A stretch of DNA of 43,261 nucleotides from Nitrospirota bacterium (GTDB lineage: Bacteria > Nitrospirota > Nitrospiria > Nitrospirales > UBA8639): contig JAQBUF010000026.1 in assembly GCA_027623995.1 (NCBI GenBank), positions 1-43,261 on the forward strand. The letters run 5' to 3'. Shown here piece by piece: positions 26,352 to 34,884 of this stretch (positions are counted from its first letter, which is position 1; each line of letters starts with the position of its first letter). A model generated the notes under the pieces. It did no database searches. It saw nothing but the letters and a program-made list of their open reading frames with translations, and was not told where the DNA came from. The position numbers were made by a program, and so were the translations under genes.

Positions 26352-27578
26352 ATGGAATCATCTGAGTCCCCGGAGTTAAAAACTACATCCAAAGTAACGC
26401 CTCCCAGCGTCAGATCTTCTCCTGATGTGCATGTGCTGACCGTTCGCAATAAGACCATTGTCTTGGTCGGAACGGTCCATGTTTCGCAGGAGTCGGCAGA
26501 TTTGGTGCGGGATGTCATTGAAGAAGAGCAGCCGGATGGCGTGTGTGTAGAGCTAGACATTCGACGTTTTGAAGCACTTTCCCAAAAACATAAATGGGAG
26601 TCATTGGATCTTAAGGAAATTATTCGAAAAAAACAGCTCAGTACCTTGTTGGCCAACCTGCTACTCGCGTCCTACCAAAAACGTCTCGGAGATCAGTTGG
26701 GTGTCATGCCTGGCACGGAAATGCTCGAAGCCATCACCATCTCGAAAAAACATGACATCCCCATTTTTCTTTGTGACCGTGATGTGCGTGTGACTATGCG
26801 TCGCGCCTGGCGCTCTACACCATTTTTCAAAAAAAGCATGCTGGTCTCGTCGCTCATGCTGAGCGTGTTTGATACAGAGCCGGTGACGGAAGAGTCCTTA
26901 TCGAATCTGAAGAAGCAGGACGTGTTGTCGGAGATGATGAAGGAACTCGGCGCAGAAGTGCCTACCCTCAAACAGGTATTGATTGACGAGCGTGACCAAT
27001 ATTTAGCGGAGAAAATTCTCCAATCCGATGGGGAGAAAGTCGTGGCGGTGGTTGGTGCTGGTCATGTTGAGGGGATGAAAGCCGTCTTGCAGCAAACGCA
27101 GCGAACGGATCTGACCCCCTTGGATATCATTCCTCCCGTGTCGCCTGTCTGGAAATGGGTGGGGTGGAGTATTCCTCTACTTATCGTAGGCTCCATTGCA
27201 TGGATTGGTTACGACAAAGGTTTGGCCGCGGCAGGGGAAAATGCGATGTTTTGGATTCTGGCCAATGGAATCCCCAGTGGTATTGGCGCTATACTCGCAC
27301 TTGGGCATCCCCTGACCATCTTGGCCGCATTTGTCGGTGCCCCAATTACTAGTCTGACCCCCGTGATTGGCGTCGGCTACGTGACGGCGTTTATCCAAGC
27401 CTATATGCAGCCACCGATGGTGCGGGAGTTCCAGTCCGTGGCCGAAGACATTGCCATTCCCCGGCAATGGTGGAAAAGCCGACTCCTCAGAGTTTTTCTT
27501 GCCTTTTTATTGCCGACCATCGGAAGCGTTATTGGCACGTGGGTGGGCGGAACCAGAATCGTCTCTAATTTATTCTAA
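26352..27578 (+). CDS. TraB/PrgY-family membrane protein
   Basis: A 408-residue protein. The N-terminal TraB domain has IVLVGTVHVSQESADLV, then EEQPDGVCVELDIRRFEAL, LGVMPGTEMLEAI and VVAVVGAGHVEGM. The conserved GTxH, E and GxxH residues resemble a Tiki/ChaN-type metalloprotease core. The C-terminal third holds three or four membrane helices (near PLLIVGSIAWIGY and ILANGIPSGIGAILALGHP). TraB/PrgY was named for shutdown of peptide pheromone in Enterococcus; in other bacteria the substrate is unknown. I start at the ATG at 26352 because AAAGG lies about 8 nt upstream; a GTG at 26295 would add 19 poorly conserved residues. An inverted repeat follows immediately. Confidence 0.88.
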   Translation: MESSESPELKTTSKVTPPSVRSSPDVHVLTVRNKTIVLVGTVHVSQESADLVRDVIEEEQPDGVCVELDIRRFEALSQKHKWESLDLKEIIRKKQLSTLLANLLLASYQKRLGDQLGVMPGTEMLEAITISKKHDIPIFLCDRDVRVTMRRAWRSTPFFKKSMLVSSLMLSVFDTEPVTEESLSNLKKQDVLSEMMKELGAEVPTLKQVLIDERDQYLAEKILQSDGEKVVAVVGAGHVEGMKAVLQQTQRTDLTPLDIIPPVSPVWKWVGWSIPLLIVGSIAWIGYDKGLAAAGENAMFWILANGIPSGIGAILALGHPLTILAAFVGAPITSLTPVIGVGYVTAFIQAYMQPPMVREFQSVAEDIAIPRQWWKSRLLRVFLAFLLPTIGSVIGTWVGGTRIVSNLF

Positions 27579-27580
27579 AA

Positions 27581-27778
27581 AGACGTGAAGCGTGATCCGT
27601 GAGGCATAAAGCGTGGGGAGGTCTTACTCCTTCACTTATTATGCATCGAGCATTACGACCCAGGTTTTTCTGGGAAACCAATTAGAACGTCTTGTTGTGA
27701 AAGGATTCGGAAGGGGTGAGGGGGTGGGAATGGTCTTATTTGTTACGCTTCACGTTTCACGCATGACGCTTCACGTCT
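27581..27778. repeat. Long inverted repeat of ACGTGAAGCGT-type units
   Basis: AGACGTGAAGCGTGATCCGT (from 27581) and an imperfect inverted copy ending near 27778 enclose about 130 nt. Units of ACGTGAAGCG/TCACGCTTCACG are repeated within the arms. It begins 3 nt after the TraB-family stop and overlaps the end of the convergent zinc-ribbon gene, so it may act as a two-way terminator. This unit type is a common extragenic repeat in many bacteria. Confidence 0.65.
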
Positions 27779-27947
27779 CTTCCCGCTTCGAGGTATGTTG
27801 AAAAATACAGGCTGGACATGTGTAATGAATAAAGCGGTCTTCACCGACCAAGCGCTTTTGCATGTTAATCTTGCACCAAGCGCATTGCCGGTCAGGGAGT
27901 TCGGATTCTGGCATGGATGGGAGTGCTTCGGATGACGATGTTTCCAT
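27771..27947 (-). CDS. Small zinc-ribbon-like protein
   Basis: A product of 58 residues from the ATG at 27947, or 84 from a GTG at 28025. Two Cys pairs, CAWC and CPAC, are about 25 residues apart around INMQKRLVGEDRFIHYT, a zinc-ribbon layout. No family name is recognised. The C-terminus (SKREET and stop) runs into the ACGTGAAGCG repeat, which supplies the TGA. The longer start would end 15 nt from the ATG of the SIMPL gene on the other strand. Function unknown; a metal-stabilised fold is the only safe inference. Confidence 0.55.
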   Translation of the reverse strand: METSSSEALPSMPESELPDRQCAWCKINMQKRLVGEDRFIHYTCPACIFQHTSKREET

Positions 27948-28040
27948 AACGGCATTCTCGTAAAGCGAGGCCGTGGTTGTCAACGAAGGAAATGCGTCAA
28001 CATCACTCCCGTCAGTCCTCTTCACACCAAAGGAGATATT

Positions 28041-28805
28041 ATGAAAATTCTTGCCATAGTTTTGATAGGGATGTTGTCCTCAAGTGTGGCTTGGGCTGAT
28101 GAGGAGCACGTTGACCCTTCGACGCTGACGGTTTCTGCGCGAGGATCAATTCAGTTATCGCCCGATACGGCCATTGTGAATTTTTCCGTAGAAACTGCTG
28201 GTGAAACATTTGAACAAGTTGTGGGCGACAATCGTGATCGTATGCAACGGGTGATGAACGCGCTTCTTGGTCTGGGTATTCCCGAAGAGCGCATTCAAAC
28301 CACCTCATTCGATGTCACACCGAAATACGCGCTACCACCACGCCGACGACCAGACCAGCCCATTATACATGAACCACCCAAGATCCTTGGGTATACCGCG
28401 AAAAATGGGTTGAAGGTAGAAGTTCGAGATTTAGAAAAAGTGGGGGCCGTGGCCGACCGGGCATTAAAAGCAGGTGCGAATCATTTTAATGGCATTCAAT
28501 GGATCGTACGCGATCAACATCCAGTATATCTCCAAGCCTTAGCTCAAGCCGCGAGAAAAGCCAAAGAAAAGGCACGGATATTGGCACAGGCCTTAGATGT
28601 TCAGCTGGTGGAATTACTGACGGTCCAAGAAGGTGGGTCACATGTTCCCGCGCCCCGGCGTTCATTTGCCAAAGCGAATATGCTCATGGCAGATGGTGCT
28701 GCGGAATCTTCTGTTCCCATGTCGCCTGGAGAACTTGAGGTCGAAGCGCAGGTTTCGTTGTTGTATGAAATTGGGCCAAGTGCAGGAATGACGGATATTC
28801 CGTAA
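28041..28805 (+). CDS. SIMPL (DUF541) domain periplasmic protein
   Basis: A 254-residue protein. The signal peptide is MKILAIVLIGMLSSSVAWA. The SIMPL/DUF541 fold follows: LTVSARGSIQLSPDTAIVNF, then RVMNALLGLGIPEERIQTTS, YTAKNGLKVEVRDLEKVG and GIQWIVRDQHPVYLQALAQA with KAKEKARILAQAL. These are the recurrent blocks of the family (YggE-like), whose role is poorly defined but linked to oxidative or envelope stress. AAAGGAGA lies 6 nt before the ATG, a good ribosome site. The CobW-type gene follows after 69 nt on the same strand. Confidence 0.93.
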   Translation: MKILAIVLIGMLSSSVAWADEEHVDPSTLTVSARGSIQLSPDTAIVNFSVETAGETFEQVVGDNRDRMQRVMNALLGLGIPEERIQTTSFDVTPKYALPPRRRPDQPIIHEPPKILGYTAKNGLKVEVRDLEKVGAVADRALKAGANHFNGIQWIVRDQHPVYLQALAQAARKAKEKARILAQALDVQLVELLTVQEGGSHVPAPRRSFAKANMLMADGAAESSVPMSPGELEVEAQVSLLYEIGPSAGMTDIP

Positions 28806-28874
28806 TCTCTTCAAGGTCATCCCTTTGGGTATTCAAAAATCGAGATTCAAAATTAGGCAACCGATTGTTTTTAT

Positions 28875-29792
28875 ATGAACAACCAATCAACGACTCCTCC
28901 ATCAACCGGCATTCCTGCACTCGTGATTTCAGGGTTTTTGGGTGCAGGCAAAACGACTCTCGTGCAACATCTGCTCAAAGATGCTCAGCGCCAAGGTCTG
29001 CGATTAGCGGTGGTGTCGAATGAATTTGGTGCTCTTGGGATTGACCAAGCGCTACTCGGCACACAAGGCTCGAATAGTTATGTGGAACTCGAAGGAGGGT
29101 GTGTCTGTTGTAAATTGTCTGATGAATTGGTGAACACGTTACAACAACTATGGGAAGACGTGCGACCCGATCGCATTCTCGTAGAAACGTCAGGTGTGGC
29201 CCTTCCCTTCGACACACTCATCAACTTTTGGCGAGAGCCTGTGTCCGATTGGGTCAATGAAAGCATTGCCGTCGTGGTGGTCAATGCCGAACAAGTGGCA
29301 GAAGGTCGAGATCTTGAGGGAACCTTCGAACAACAGGTGTCCTCGGCGGATTTATTAATTCTCAATAAAATTGATCTTATTTCTGCTGATACAATCGAAG
29401 AAGTTGAAAAGCAGTTGGCGATCATGGCTCCAGGCACGCCGATCATTGGTGCCACGAATGCGAGCGTAGCCGCCGAAGTGTTTTTTACCCCAGATCCTCA
29501 GTTGAAAGCGAAGCGGCACCCCAAAGCCCATGAACCTCATACCCATGAAATGTTTGAATCCGAAGAAATCAACATTCCATCGGGAGTCGATCCCGACACC
29601 ATCATTCAGCAAGTCCAATCCCATCAAGCTCTCCGTGCCAAGGGATTCGTCCACACCTCACAAGGCCTTCGGCTGCTTCAGGGCGTGGGCTCTCGCATAG
29701 ATTTAATCGAGCCTGCGGTCATTCCCCCCGACGAACTTCTTGGTCGCATCGTCGTCATTCGGCGAAGCAAAAAACCTGACACCACACACTAG
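28875..29792 (+). CDS. CobW/P47K-family GTPase, possible metal chaperone
   Basis: A 305-residue G3E-family GTPase. The P-loop is GFLGAGKTT (near residue 19). The metal-binding motif GGCVCCKL lies near residue 74, and the base-specificity motif NKIDL near 163. The CobW C-terminal domain follows, with a His-rich stretch HPKAHEPHTHE near 215 ahead of it. Family members deliver zinc or other metals to target enzymes, as in YjiA and ZNG1; CobW itself works in cobalamin synthesis. No cobalamin genes are nearby, so a zinc or general metal role is more likely, by inference. The ATG has no clear ribosome site. Confidence 0.92.
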   Translation: MNNQSTTPPSTGIPALVISGFLGAGKTTLVQHLLKDAQRQGLRLAVVSNEFGALGIDQALLGTQGSNSYVELEGGCVCCKLSDELVNTLQQLWEDVRPDRILVETSGVALPFDTLINFWREPVSDWVNESIAVVVVNAEQVAEGRDLEGTFEQQVSSADLLILNKIDLISADTIEEVEKQLAIMAPGTPIIGATNASVAAEVFFTPDPQLKAKRHPKAHEPHTHEMFESEEINIPSGVDPDTIIQQVQSHQALRAKGFVHTSQGLRLLQGVGSRIDLIEPAVIPPDELLGRIVVIRRSKKPDTTH

Positions 29793-29823
29793 CTTTTCCT
29801 CGCTTCACGTTGCCTCTTATTTG

Positions 29824-30132
29824 ATGGGAATGTTGAAAAAAGCCGCCAGTCTTGGCCAAGGCTACGGCTGACAAACCCTCGGTATTCTTTGTGGACATGA
29901 AGCGTGGACCTCGGGTTCGTATCGCGAAAAGTATTTCCTGTAGCTGCAAGCATCTCATGCTGCCTTTTCCAGGCGGCAGTGGCAATGGATGCGCTCGAAG
30001 AGGGCACGATGAGATTGTGCAGCGACAATAGAAATTCTGCGGTTTTGCTGGATGAACTTTTTTGAACATTTCTTCGCACTGATGCTGGTCGTCTTATCTG
30101 GAGCATCTATGGGTCTTGGGCCTTAAATATTC
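29824..30132 (+). repeat. Dispersed repeat, copy B
   Basis: Starts ATGGGAATGTTGAAAAAAGC and has the inverted inner arm TTTTTTGAACATTTC at about 30056-30070. It ends with the CACTGATGCTGG block and the terminal GGCCC. The interior matches copy A closely. It fills most of the 424-nt gap between the CobW-type gene and the HEAT gene, so no gene is called there. Confidence 0.88.
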
Positions 30133-30216
30133 CACAGGCCCTTAATCGTAATCTCAATACGAGCGTTGAGGAGAGTTTTAGTTTTTCCTTCGTTCCTTGC
30201 CAGGATTCCTTTCTCG

Positions 30217-31098
30217 TTATTGTTCCATGCCAATTTTTCGAATGGTTTCTTGTGCGGCATGCTGGACATTTGGGTCCTGATCGGTTTCCGCGATCTGCGA
30301 AAGTCTTGGAACAAAAGACTTATCACCGATATTGCCTAATACCTGCACGGCCACTGTTCGTTCTTCTGGTGTTGCGACTTTCGTTAATTCCCACAAGGTT
30401 TCTTGCGCTTGAGGATCGTTGAGTTTTCCAATTTCTCGGATGGCGTTCATTCGTGCGCCCCTTCGTACAAAGGCTTCTCCCGGTTGCTCGTAAGGCTCTT
30501 CATAGCTGGGGTTTGTGTAGGGACGACGCACCATATGCATGAGGACCTCGCTGGCATGTGTTTGGTTTGTGACCCATGCTTTCAGAATCTGGGTCTGATA
30601 AAAAAACAGCGGGTCTCCTTCCAGGTTGCCAATGACATCCCAATACACACTACCGGCTGGCACTTCACTGGGTTGCCCCACGAATTTGTTTGCCATGATG
30701 ATGCCGACCTTTGGATGGTAGACCGCCGTATGGAAGGTCACCACCGTCCCTTGTTCTAACCTACGGAACGTTCCACTGGGCGTTTCGGCATAGTCAATGA
30801 CCAGCAGGGCATCATGGGCTTCTTGAGGGTCGAAGACCACCTGAAATCCGACGTCTTCCAACCTTCCCTTCAATTTGGAGATGGGATCATACAGCGGGTA
30901 TTCATAGTCTAACCAGGTGGCGACTTTCCCACCAAGCAGAATCGTGTGGATGGCCTTGAGAGCCTCTCGTTCAGGTGCGGTGTATGATGTTTTGACTTCT
31001 TGAGTGGCCTGCCCCTGTGAAAAATCTGGGAAACTCAGACCAATAAAGCCTGTGACAAGCACAGTGAACGCCAGACGATGCATGGATTGATTTCCCAT
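30217..31098 (-). CDS. Exported HEAT-repeat protein
   Basis: A 293-residue protein. The signal peptide covers about residues 1-30 (to SQGQA). Residues about 40-190 form a domain I do not recognise, with KVATWLDYEYPLYDPISKL and GTFRRLEQGTVVTFHTAVYH. The C-terminal 90 residues are HEAT-type helical repeats (AIREIGKLNDPQAQETLWEL, AVQVLGNIGDKSFVPRLSQI). The repeats suggest a protein-binding surface in the periplasm. The start at 31098 has GGGAGG 13 nt upstream; a Met five residues later lacks a site. Repeat copy B lies downstream. Confidence 0.85.
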   Translation of the reverse strand: MGNQSMHRLAFTVLVTGFIGLSFPDFSQGQATQEVKTSYTAPEREALKAIHTILLGGKVATWLDYEYPLYDPISKLKGRLEDVGFQVVFDPQEAHDALLVIDYAETPSGTFRRLEQGTVVTFHTAVYHPKVGIIMANKFVGQPSEVPAGSVYWDVIGNLEGDPLFFYQTQILKAWVTNQTHASEVLMHMVRRPYTNPSYEEPYEQPGEAFVRRGARMNAIREIGKLNDPQAQETLWELTKVATPEERTVAVQVLGNIGDKSFVPRLSQIAETDQDPNVQHAAQETIRKIGMEQ

Positions 31099-31152
31099 GG
31101 GATTATCGTGTCCTCCCTTGGTTGCAGATGAATCCAGTGGCCAGTGGTGGTG

Positions 31153-31183
31153 ATCATCATCATCATCATCATCTCATCATCAT
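31153..31183. repeat. ATC/CAT triplet repeat
   Basis: A run of seven consecutive ATC units interrupted once by CTC, then three more CAT units. It lies in the 113-nt gap between the pentapeptide-repeat gene and the HEAT gene on the minus strand. A simple-sequence tract of this kind can change length by slippage. Confidence 0.7.
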
Positions 31184-31211
31184 AGGCGACCGGCCTATTG
31201 GGTAGCGAGGG

Positions 31212-31865
31212 TTACGGTTTGCTCAGAAGGCTGGAAAAATTTTGTTCGATATGACCTTTGATTGATGGATCCAGTTGAGCTTGGTGTAGTGTTTTCGCTT
31301 TTCCCAATAATTCCATGGAGAGATTTTTTGCGCCTTGGAGATTCGTGCGTTCAAAGATGGTGCCGGTGAGGGAGGCTTCTTGGAGATTGGCCAGAGAGAG
31401 GTCGGCGTCTGTGAGGTCAGCTTCGCGGAGGTCGACCATTTTTAAATTGGCTTCCGAGAGGTTGCATCCCCGTAGTATCCCCCAAGGTAAGGCGGTGCGT
31501 GTCATGTTAGCTTTGGAGAGATTGGCGCCTGTGAGGTCGGCACGGACCATGCCGGTACTGGATAAATCGGCCATCACGAGCGTGGCGTTGCTCAGCACCG
31601 CTTTGATGAGGTTGGCTTCGATGATATCAGCTTCCGTGAGATTGGCGTCGGTGAGGTTGGCTTCTTCGAGATTGGCTCGTAGCAGATAGGCATCGGAGAG
31701 GTCGGTCCCGGTAAAGTTCACTTTGGTGAAGTCCATTCGAGTGAAGTCATACCCAGACAGGTCAGCGCCGCTGAGATCTGGTCGCACGTCTGGTTGCGTT
31801 CGCCGAAATTTATTCCAGACTTCTAATCCTTGAAGCACGAGATCAAGATGTTCTTGGTTGGCCAT
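31212..31865 (-). CDS. Pentapeptide-repeat protein
   Basis: A 217-residue protein from the ATG at 31865 (MANQEHLDLVLQGLEVWNKF). Residues about 30-175 are a long run of A(D/N)LXX pentapeptides, such as ADLSG, ANLEE, ANLTD and ADIIE, which fold as a right-handed quadrilateral beta-helix. Upstream sequence in the same frame overlaps hflC on the same strand and is not part of the gene. Members of the family include DNA-mimic gyrase protectors, but most have no assigned role and no specific target can be read here. A hairpin separates it from hflC. Confidence 0.88.
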   Translation of the reverse strand: MANQEHLDLVLQGLEVWNKFRRTQPDVRPDLSGADLSGYDFTRMDFTKVNFTGTDLSDAYLLRANLEEANLTDANLTEADIIEANLIKAVLSNATLVMADLSSTGMVRADLTGANLSKANMTRTALPWGILRGCNLSEANLKMVDLREADLTDADLSLANLQEASLTGTIFERTNLQGAKNLSMELLGKAKTLHQAQLDPSIKGHIEQNFSSLLSKP

Positions 31866-31909
31866 AGTGCTGTTGTAACGCGGAGGGAGACTCTGAGGCA
31901 AGGTGAGGA

Positions 31910-31942
31910 TAGCCGACAGGGAGCGTGACTGCCTGTCGGCTA
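31910..31942 (-). terminator. Strong hairpin after hflC
   Basis: TAGCCGACAGG / CCTGTCGGCTA, an 11-bp perfect stem with an 11-nt loop, starts 12 nt beyond the hflC stop. No T-run follows on the minus strand, so it is a partial or rho-assisted terminator between hflC and the pentapeptide gene. Confidence 0.55.
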
Positions 31943-31953
31943 AAAGTCCGTGG

Positions 31954-32811
31954 CTATTGTTTTTTGAGGAATCGTAAGAACTCCGAATCAGGAGTGAGGA
32001 CCATGGTCGTGTCTTTGGCAAACACTTTTTTATAGGCTTCCATGGATCGGATGAACTCGAAAAATTGCGGATCTTGTCGATACGCATCGGCGTAAATCTT
32101 AAAGGCTTTGGCTTCGCCTTCACCGCGAATTTCCTGTGAAGTTTTATAGGCCTCGGCAAGAATAATTTCACGATCTTTTTCAGCTTCTGATCGAATCTTC
32201 TGAGCTTCTTCCGCGCCTTCGGCTTTGTATTGCTTGGCGATCCGTTCACGTTCCGCCTGCATCCGATCAAACACCGCTTTAGCATTTTGCTCTGGCAAGT
32301 CCGCTCGTTTGATGCGGACGTCGGAGATGATTAAGCCATATTGGTTGGCTTTTTCATTGGCGCGCTTGGCTACTTCAGACATGATCAATAATCGATTGGC
32401 GGAGACAATTTCGTGCAGGTCATGTCGTCCCAGTTCTACGCGAAGTTCGGAGTAGATGATGTCGTCTAACCGCTGCAACGCCCCTCGTTGGGTTTGGAAT
32501 GATTTGTAGACTTGCAATGGGTCGACGATTTTCCATTTGGCATAATTGTCGATCAAGATGGTCTTTTTGTCCTGAGTGATGACTTCGCGAGCCGGGACGT
32601 CATAGTCCAACAGTCGCTTGTCAAAATAGGTGACTTCTTCAAGAAATGGAATCTTCCATTTTAACCCAGGTTCAGTAATCGTTCGCTGAGGGGCGCCCAA
32701 CTTCACGACAATCGCTGTTTGCGTGAGATCCAGAACAAAAAACGGTGAAGCCCCCATCATGATGAGGAGAACGATGACCCCGAATATGCCGAGAATAAGA
32801 TTTTGTTTCAT
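31954..32811 (-). CDS. hflC: HflC, SPFH-domain regulator of FtsH
   Basis: A 285-residue stomatin/prohibitin-family membrane protein. The N-terminal helix (about residues 4-24) is followed by the SPFH domain with VKLGAPQRTITEPGLKWKIP and a long charged coiled-coil (about 175-245: KRADLPEQNAKAVFDRMQAE and EGEAKAFKIYADAY). HflC with HflK forms a large periplasmic cage around the FtsH protease and limits its access to membrane substrates. Its ATG overlaps the last base of the hflK stop (TAATG), so the two are translationally coupled. The length is normal for the family. Confidence 0.96.
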   Translation of the reverse strand: MKQNLILGIFGVIVLLIMMGASPFFVLDLTQTAIVVKLGAPQRTITEPGLKWKIPFLEEVTYFDKRLLDYDVPAREVITQDKKTILIDNYAKWKIVDPLQVYKSFQTQRGALQRLDDIIYSELRVELGRHDLHEIVSANRLLIMSEVAKRANEKANQYGLIISDVRIKRADLPEQNAKAVFDRMQAERERIAKQYKAEGAEEAQKIRSEAEKDREIILAEAYKTSQEIRGEGEAKAFKIYADAYRQDPQFFEFIRSMEAYKKVFAKDTTMVLTPDSEFLRFLKKQ

Positions 32812-33848
32812 TATTGCGCCACCTGTGAATTGTTGTTCGACCTTCTATTTAAACGATCTAATGGTAAGTATTGCATCACATTGCCCGCAGCTTTGGAGTC
32901 GATAATAATTTTATCCACGTTGGAGAGCACTTCTTCCATCGTTTCGATGTAGACTCGTTTGCCGATGACGGCTTTGCCTTTTTTGTATTCTTCTAAGGTT
33001 TGCAAGAAGTGATTGGCTTCACCTTCTGCCCGCGCTAGCCGAGATTGGGCAAACCCCTTGGCTTTGTTGATATCTTCAGCGGCTTGGCCTTTGGCCTTCG
33101 GAATAATATCGTTTTGATAGCCTTTGGCTTGGTTGATCAACTGCTCACGTTCTTCTTTGGCGCTGGCCACATCTTTAAAGAACTTGGCCACTTTCTGGGG
33201 GGGATTGACGTCCAAGAGCTGAACCGTGGCAATTTGGGTCCCGCTTTTATAGTCATCCACGATGGTTTGCAAAAGGTCTTGCGTGGATTGTTGGATGCCT
33301 GCTTTCCCGACGGTGAGCGCTTCGTCAATTTTGTTTTTCCCAATGACTTCTCGCATGGCGGCTTCTGCTGATTTGCGAATGGTTTCTTCCACATCCGCGA
33401 CATTAAAGAGGTAATCTTTGGCGTTATTGATTTTGTATTGAACGATGAATTCCAAGGAAATAATATTCATGTCTCCTGTGAGCATGAGGGCTTCCTGAGG
33501 GACGATTTGAGTGCGGCCTCGATCATTCGTGCGAAATCCAACTTCTAGGCGGTGAAGTTTTTCGACCTTGGGGGTGACCACGGTTTCAATAAATGGAATT
33601 TTGAGATGTGGCCCTGAGCCCACGGTACGAACCACGTCACCAAATCGCTTGACAAGCCCTTCTTCATCGGGTTCTACCTTGAACACGGATTGTGACAATA
33701 GTAAGGCTGCCGCAACGAGCAAAATAATGGTTTTCATACCCTTGGTGGGCTTCATGTGTTGCCATTGCTCTTTGGCTTTTTTGAGGACATCGTCTAAGGG
33801 GTCTGAACCGCCTTGTTGCCCCCATGGATCTTTAGGTTCCCATGACAT
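32811..33848 (-). CDS. hflK: HflK, SPFH-domain regulator of FtsH
   Basis: A 345-residue partner of HflC. A Gly/Pro/Asp-rich N-terminus (MSWEPKDPWGQQGGSDP) precedes one membrane helix at about residues 41-61. The SPFH domain follows with VKRFGDVVRTVGSGPHLKIP. The coiled-coil is at about 225-300, with KGFAQSRLARAEGEANHFLQ. The cytoplasmic N-terminal layout is that of HflK rather than HflC. GGAG lies about 9 nt before the ATG. It is the first gene of the hflK-hflC operon and is divergent from the pseudouridine synthase gene. Confidence 0.96.
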   Translation of the reverse strand: MSWEPKDPWGQQGGSDPLDDVLKKAKEQWQHMKPTKGMKTIILLVAAALLLSQSVFKVEPDEEGLVKRFGDVVRTVGSGPHLKIPFIETVVTPKVEKLHRLEVGFRTNDRGRTQIVPQEALMLTGDMNIISLEFIVQYKINNAKDYLFNVADVEETIRKSAEAAMREVIGKNKIDEALTVGKAGIQQSTQDLLQTIVDDYKSGTQIATVQLLDVNPPQKVAKFFKDVASAKEEREQLINQAKGYQNDIIPKAKGQAAEDINKAKGFAQSRLARAEGEANHFLQTLEEYKKGKAVIGKRVYIETMEEVLSNVDKIIIDSKAAGNVMQYLPLDRLNRRSNNNSQVAQ

Positions 33849-34018
33849 TTATGACTCCGTTGTGGGTTTGGGTACTAGTGCTAGTGCGTAAGTAATTGAA
33901 CGTCACGGTAACAGAAAAAATGAGTCTGGGCAACTTGTACTCTGACGATCTTCATGAAAGCTTAGGGAATTTTGGTGGCCATGCGACAGTTGGTGAGAGC
34001 GAGAGGAAAGGCGTATTG

Positions 34019-34594
34019 ATGGTGGCGAAATGTACGGTGATCTTGAATAAACCCTATGGCGTGTTGTCATGCTTCACGGATGCTCAACAGCGTGCCACCT
34101 TGGCTGATTACATTTCGATTCCTGATGTGTATTCAGCCGGACGCTTGGATCAAGACAGTGAGGGGCTCTTAATACTCACGGCAGATGGCGGGTTGGCTCA
34201 TCGGTTAACTGATCCGGCGTTTAAGCTTCCCAAAGTCTATCTTGTTCAGGTTGAGCATGTGCCTGATCTCCAGGCCCTAGAACAACTTCGAACTGGTGTC
34301 ATGGTCCGAGGTCGCACCACTCGTCCAGCAAAGATCCGCTTGCTGAGCGAGGCTCCTCCACTATGGGAGCGATCGGTTCCCATTCGATTTCGAAAATCCG
34401 TGCCCACCTCGTGGCTAGAGATCATCATTTCGGAAGGCATGAATCGACAAATTCGCCGTATGACTGCGGCCGTTGGGTATCCGACCTTGCGAGTCGTTCG
34501 CACCGCCATTGGAGGGCTTAAGCTTGGGATGTTGTTGCCAGGTGAATATCGAACCGTGACCAATACGGAACTCAAAAAATTATGGGAATGTTGA
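34019..34594 (+). CDS. rluE: RluE-like 23S rRNA pseudouridine synthase
   Basis: A 191-residue RsuA/RluB/E/F-type synthase. The family blocks are LNKPYGVLSCFTD, the catalytic AGRLDQDSEGLLIL (Asp near residue 42), KVYLVQVEHVP, SVPTSWLEIIISEGMNRQIR and RRMTAAVGYPTLRVVR. These match E. coli RluE, which modifies U2457 of 23S rRNA; there is no S4 domain, as in RluE. I start at the ATG at 34019, with AAAGG about 8 nt upstream. The last three codons and the TGA lie inside dispersed-repeat copy C, so the C-terminal WEC was created by that insertion. Confidence 0.9.
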   Translation: MVAKCTVILNKPYGVLSCFTDAQQRATLADYISIPDVYSAGRLDQDSEGLLILTADGGLAHRLTDPAFKLPKVYLVQVEHVPDLQALEQLRTGVMVRGRTTRPAKIRLLSEAPPLWERSVPIRFRKSVPTSWLEIIISEGMNRQIRRMTAAVGYPTLRVVRTAIGGLKLGMLLPGEYRTVTNTELKKLWEC

Positions 34595-34884
34595 AAAAAG
34601 CCGCCAGCTGTGTTCCCTGGCTTTGCCGAAATGGCTCGCACAGGCACAGTCGCCCTTTTTGCCTGACCTTCGGGCTCACAGACTTGCCGCTCTTCGCGGC
34701 GTTCGCGCTCACGTACTGGGAGTACGCTTCGCGCGTCAAAAGGGCTGCGGCCTTGCTGGACCTGCCTTCGCCGAAGCGGCTTCGCGCAGGCAGGCGAACT
34801 TTTTTGAACATTCCCTCTCACTGATGCTGGCCGTCTGTTCTGGAGCATTTATGGGTCCTCGACATGAAATATTCAATAGGCCCA
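34582..34884 (+). repeat. Dispersed repeat, copy C (different interior)
   Basis: Shares the left end ATGGGAATGTTGAAAAAAGC, the inner inverted arm TTTTTTGAACATTCCC near 34800-34815, the CACTGATGCTGG block and a right end near AATAGGCCC with copies A and B. The interior (about 34608-34770) is unrelated to A and B, and it has its own hairpins, for example CGTACTGGGAGTACG near 34712. The repeat is thus modular. It overlaps the stop of the rluE-like gene. Confidence 0.85.

Noticed and set aside
29755-30106. ORFs of about 105 residues on the minus strand after the CobW-type gene
   Set aside because: They are the translation of repeat copy B and partly overlap the end of the CobW-type gene.
31153-31183. 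CRISPR-like or coding His repeat
   Set aside because: A simple triplet tract without spacers, and outside any supported gene.
31866-32285. N-terminal extension of the pentapeptide-repeat protein to 357 residues
   Set aside because: The extension lies in another frame of hflC on the same strand, is Lys/Arg/Pro-rich and has no repeat character.
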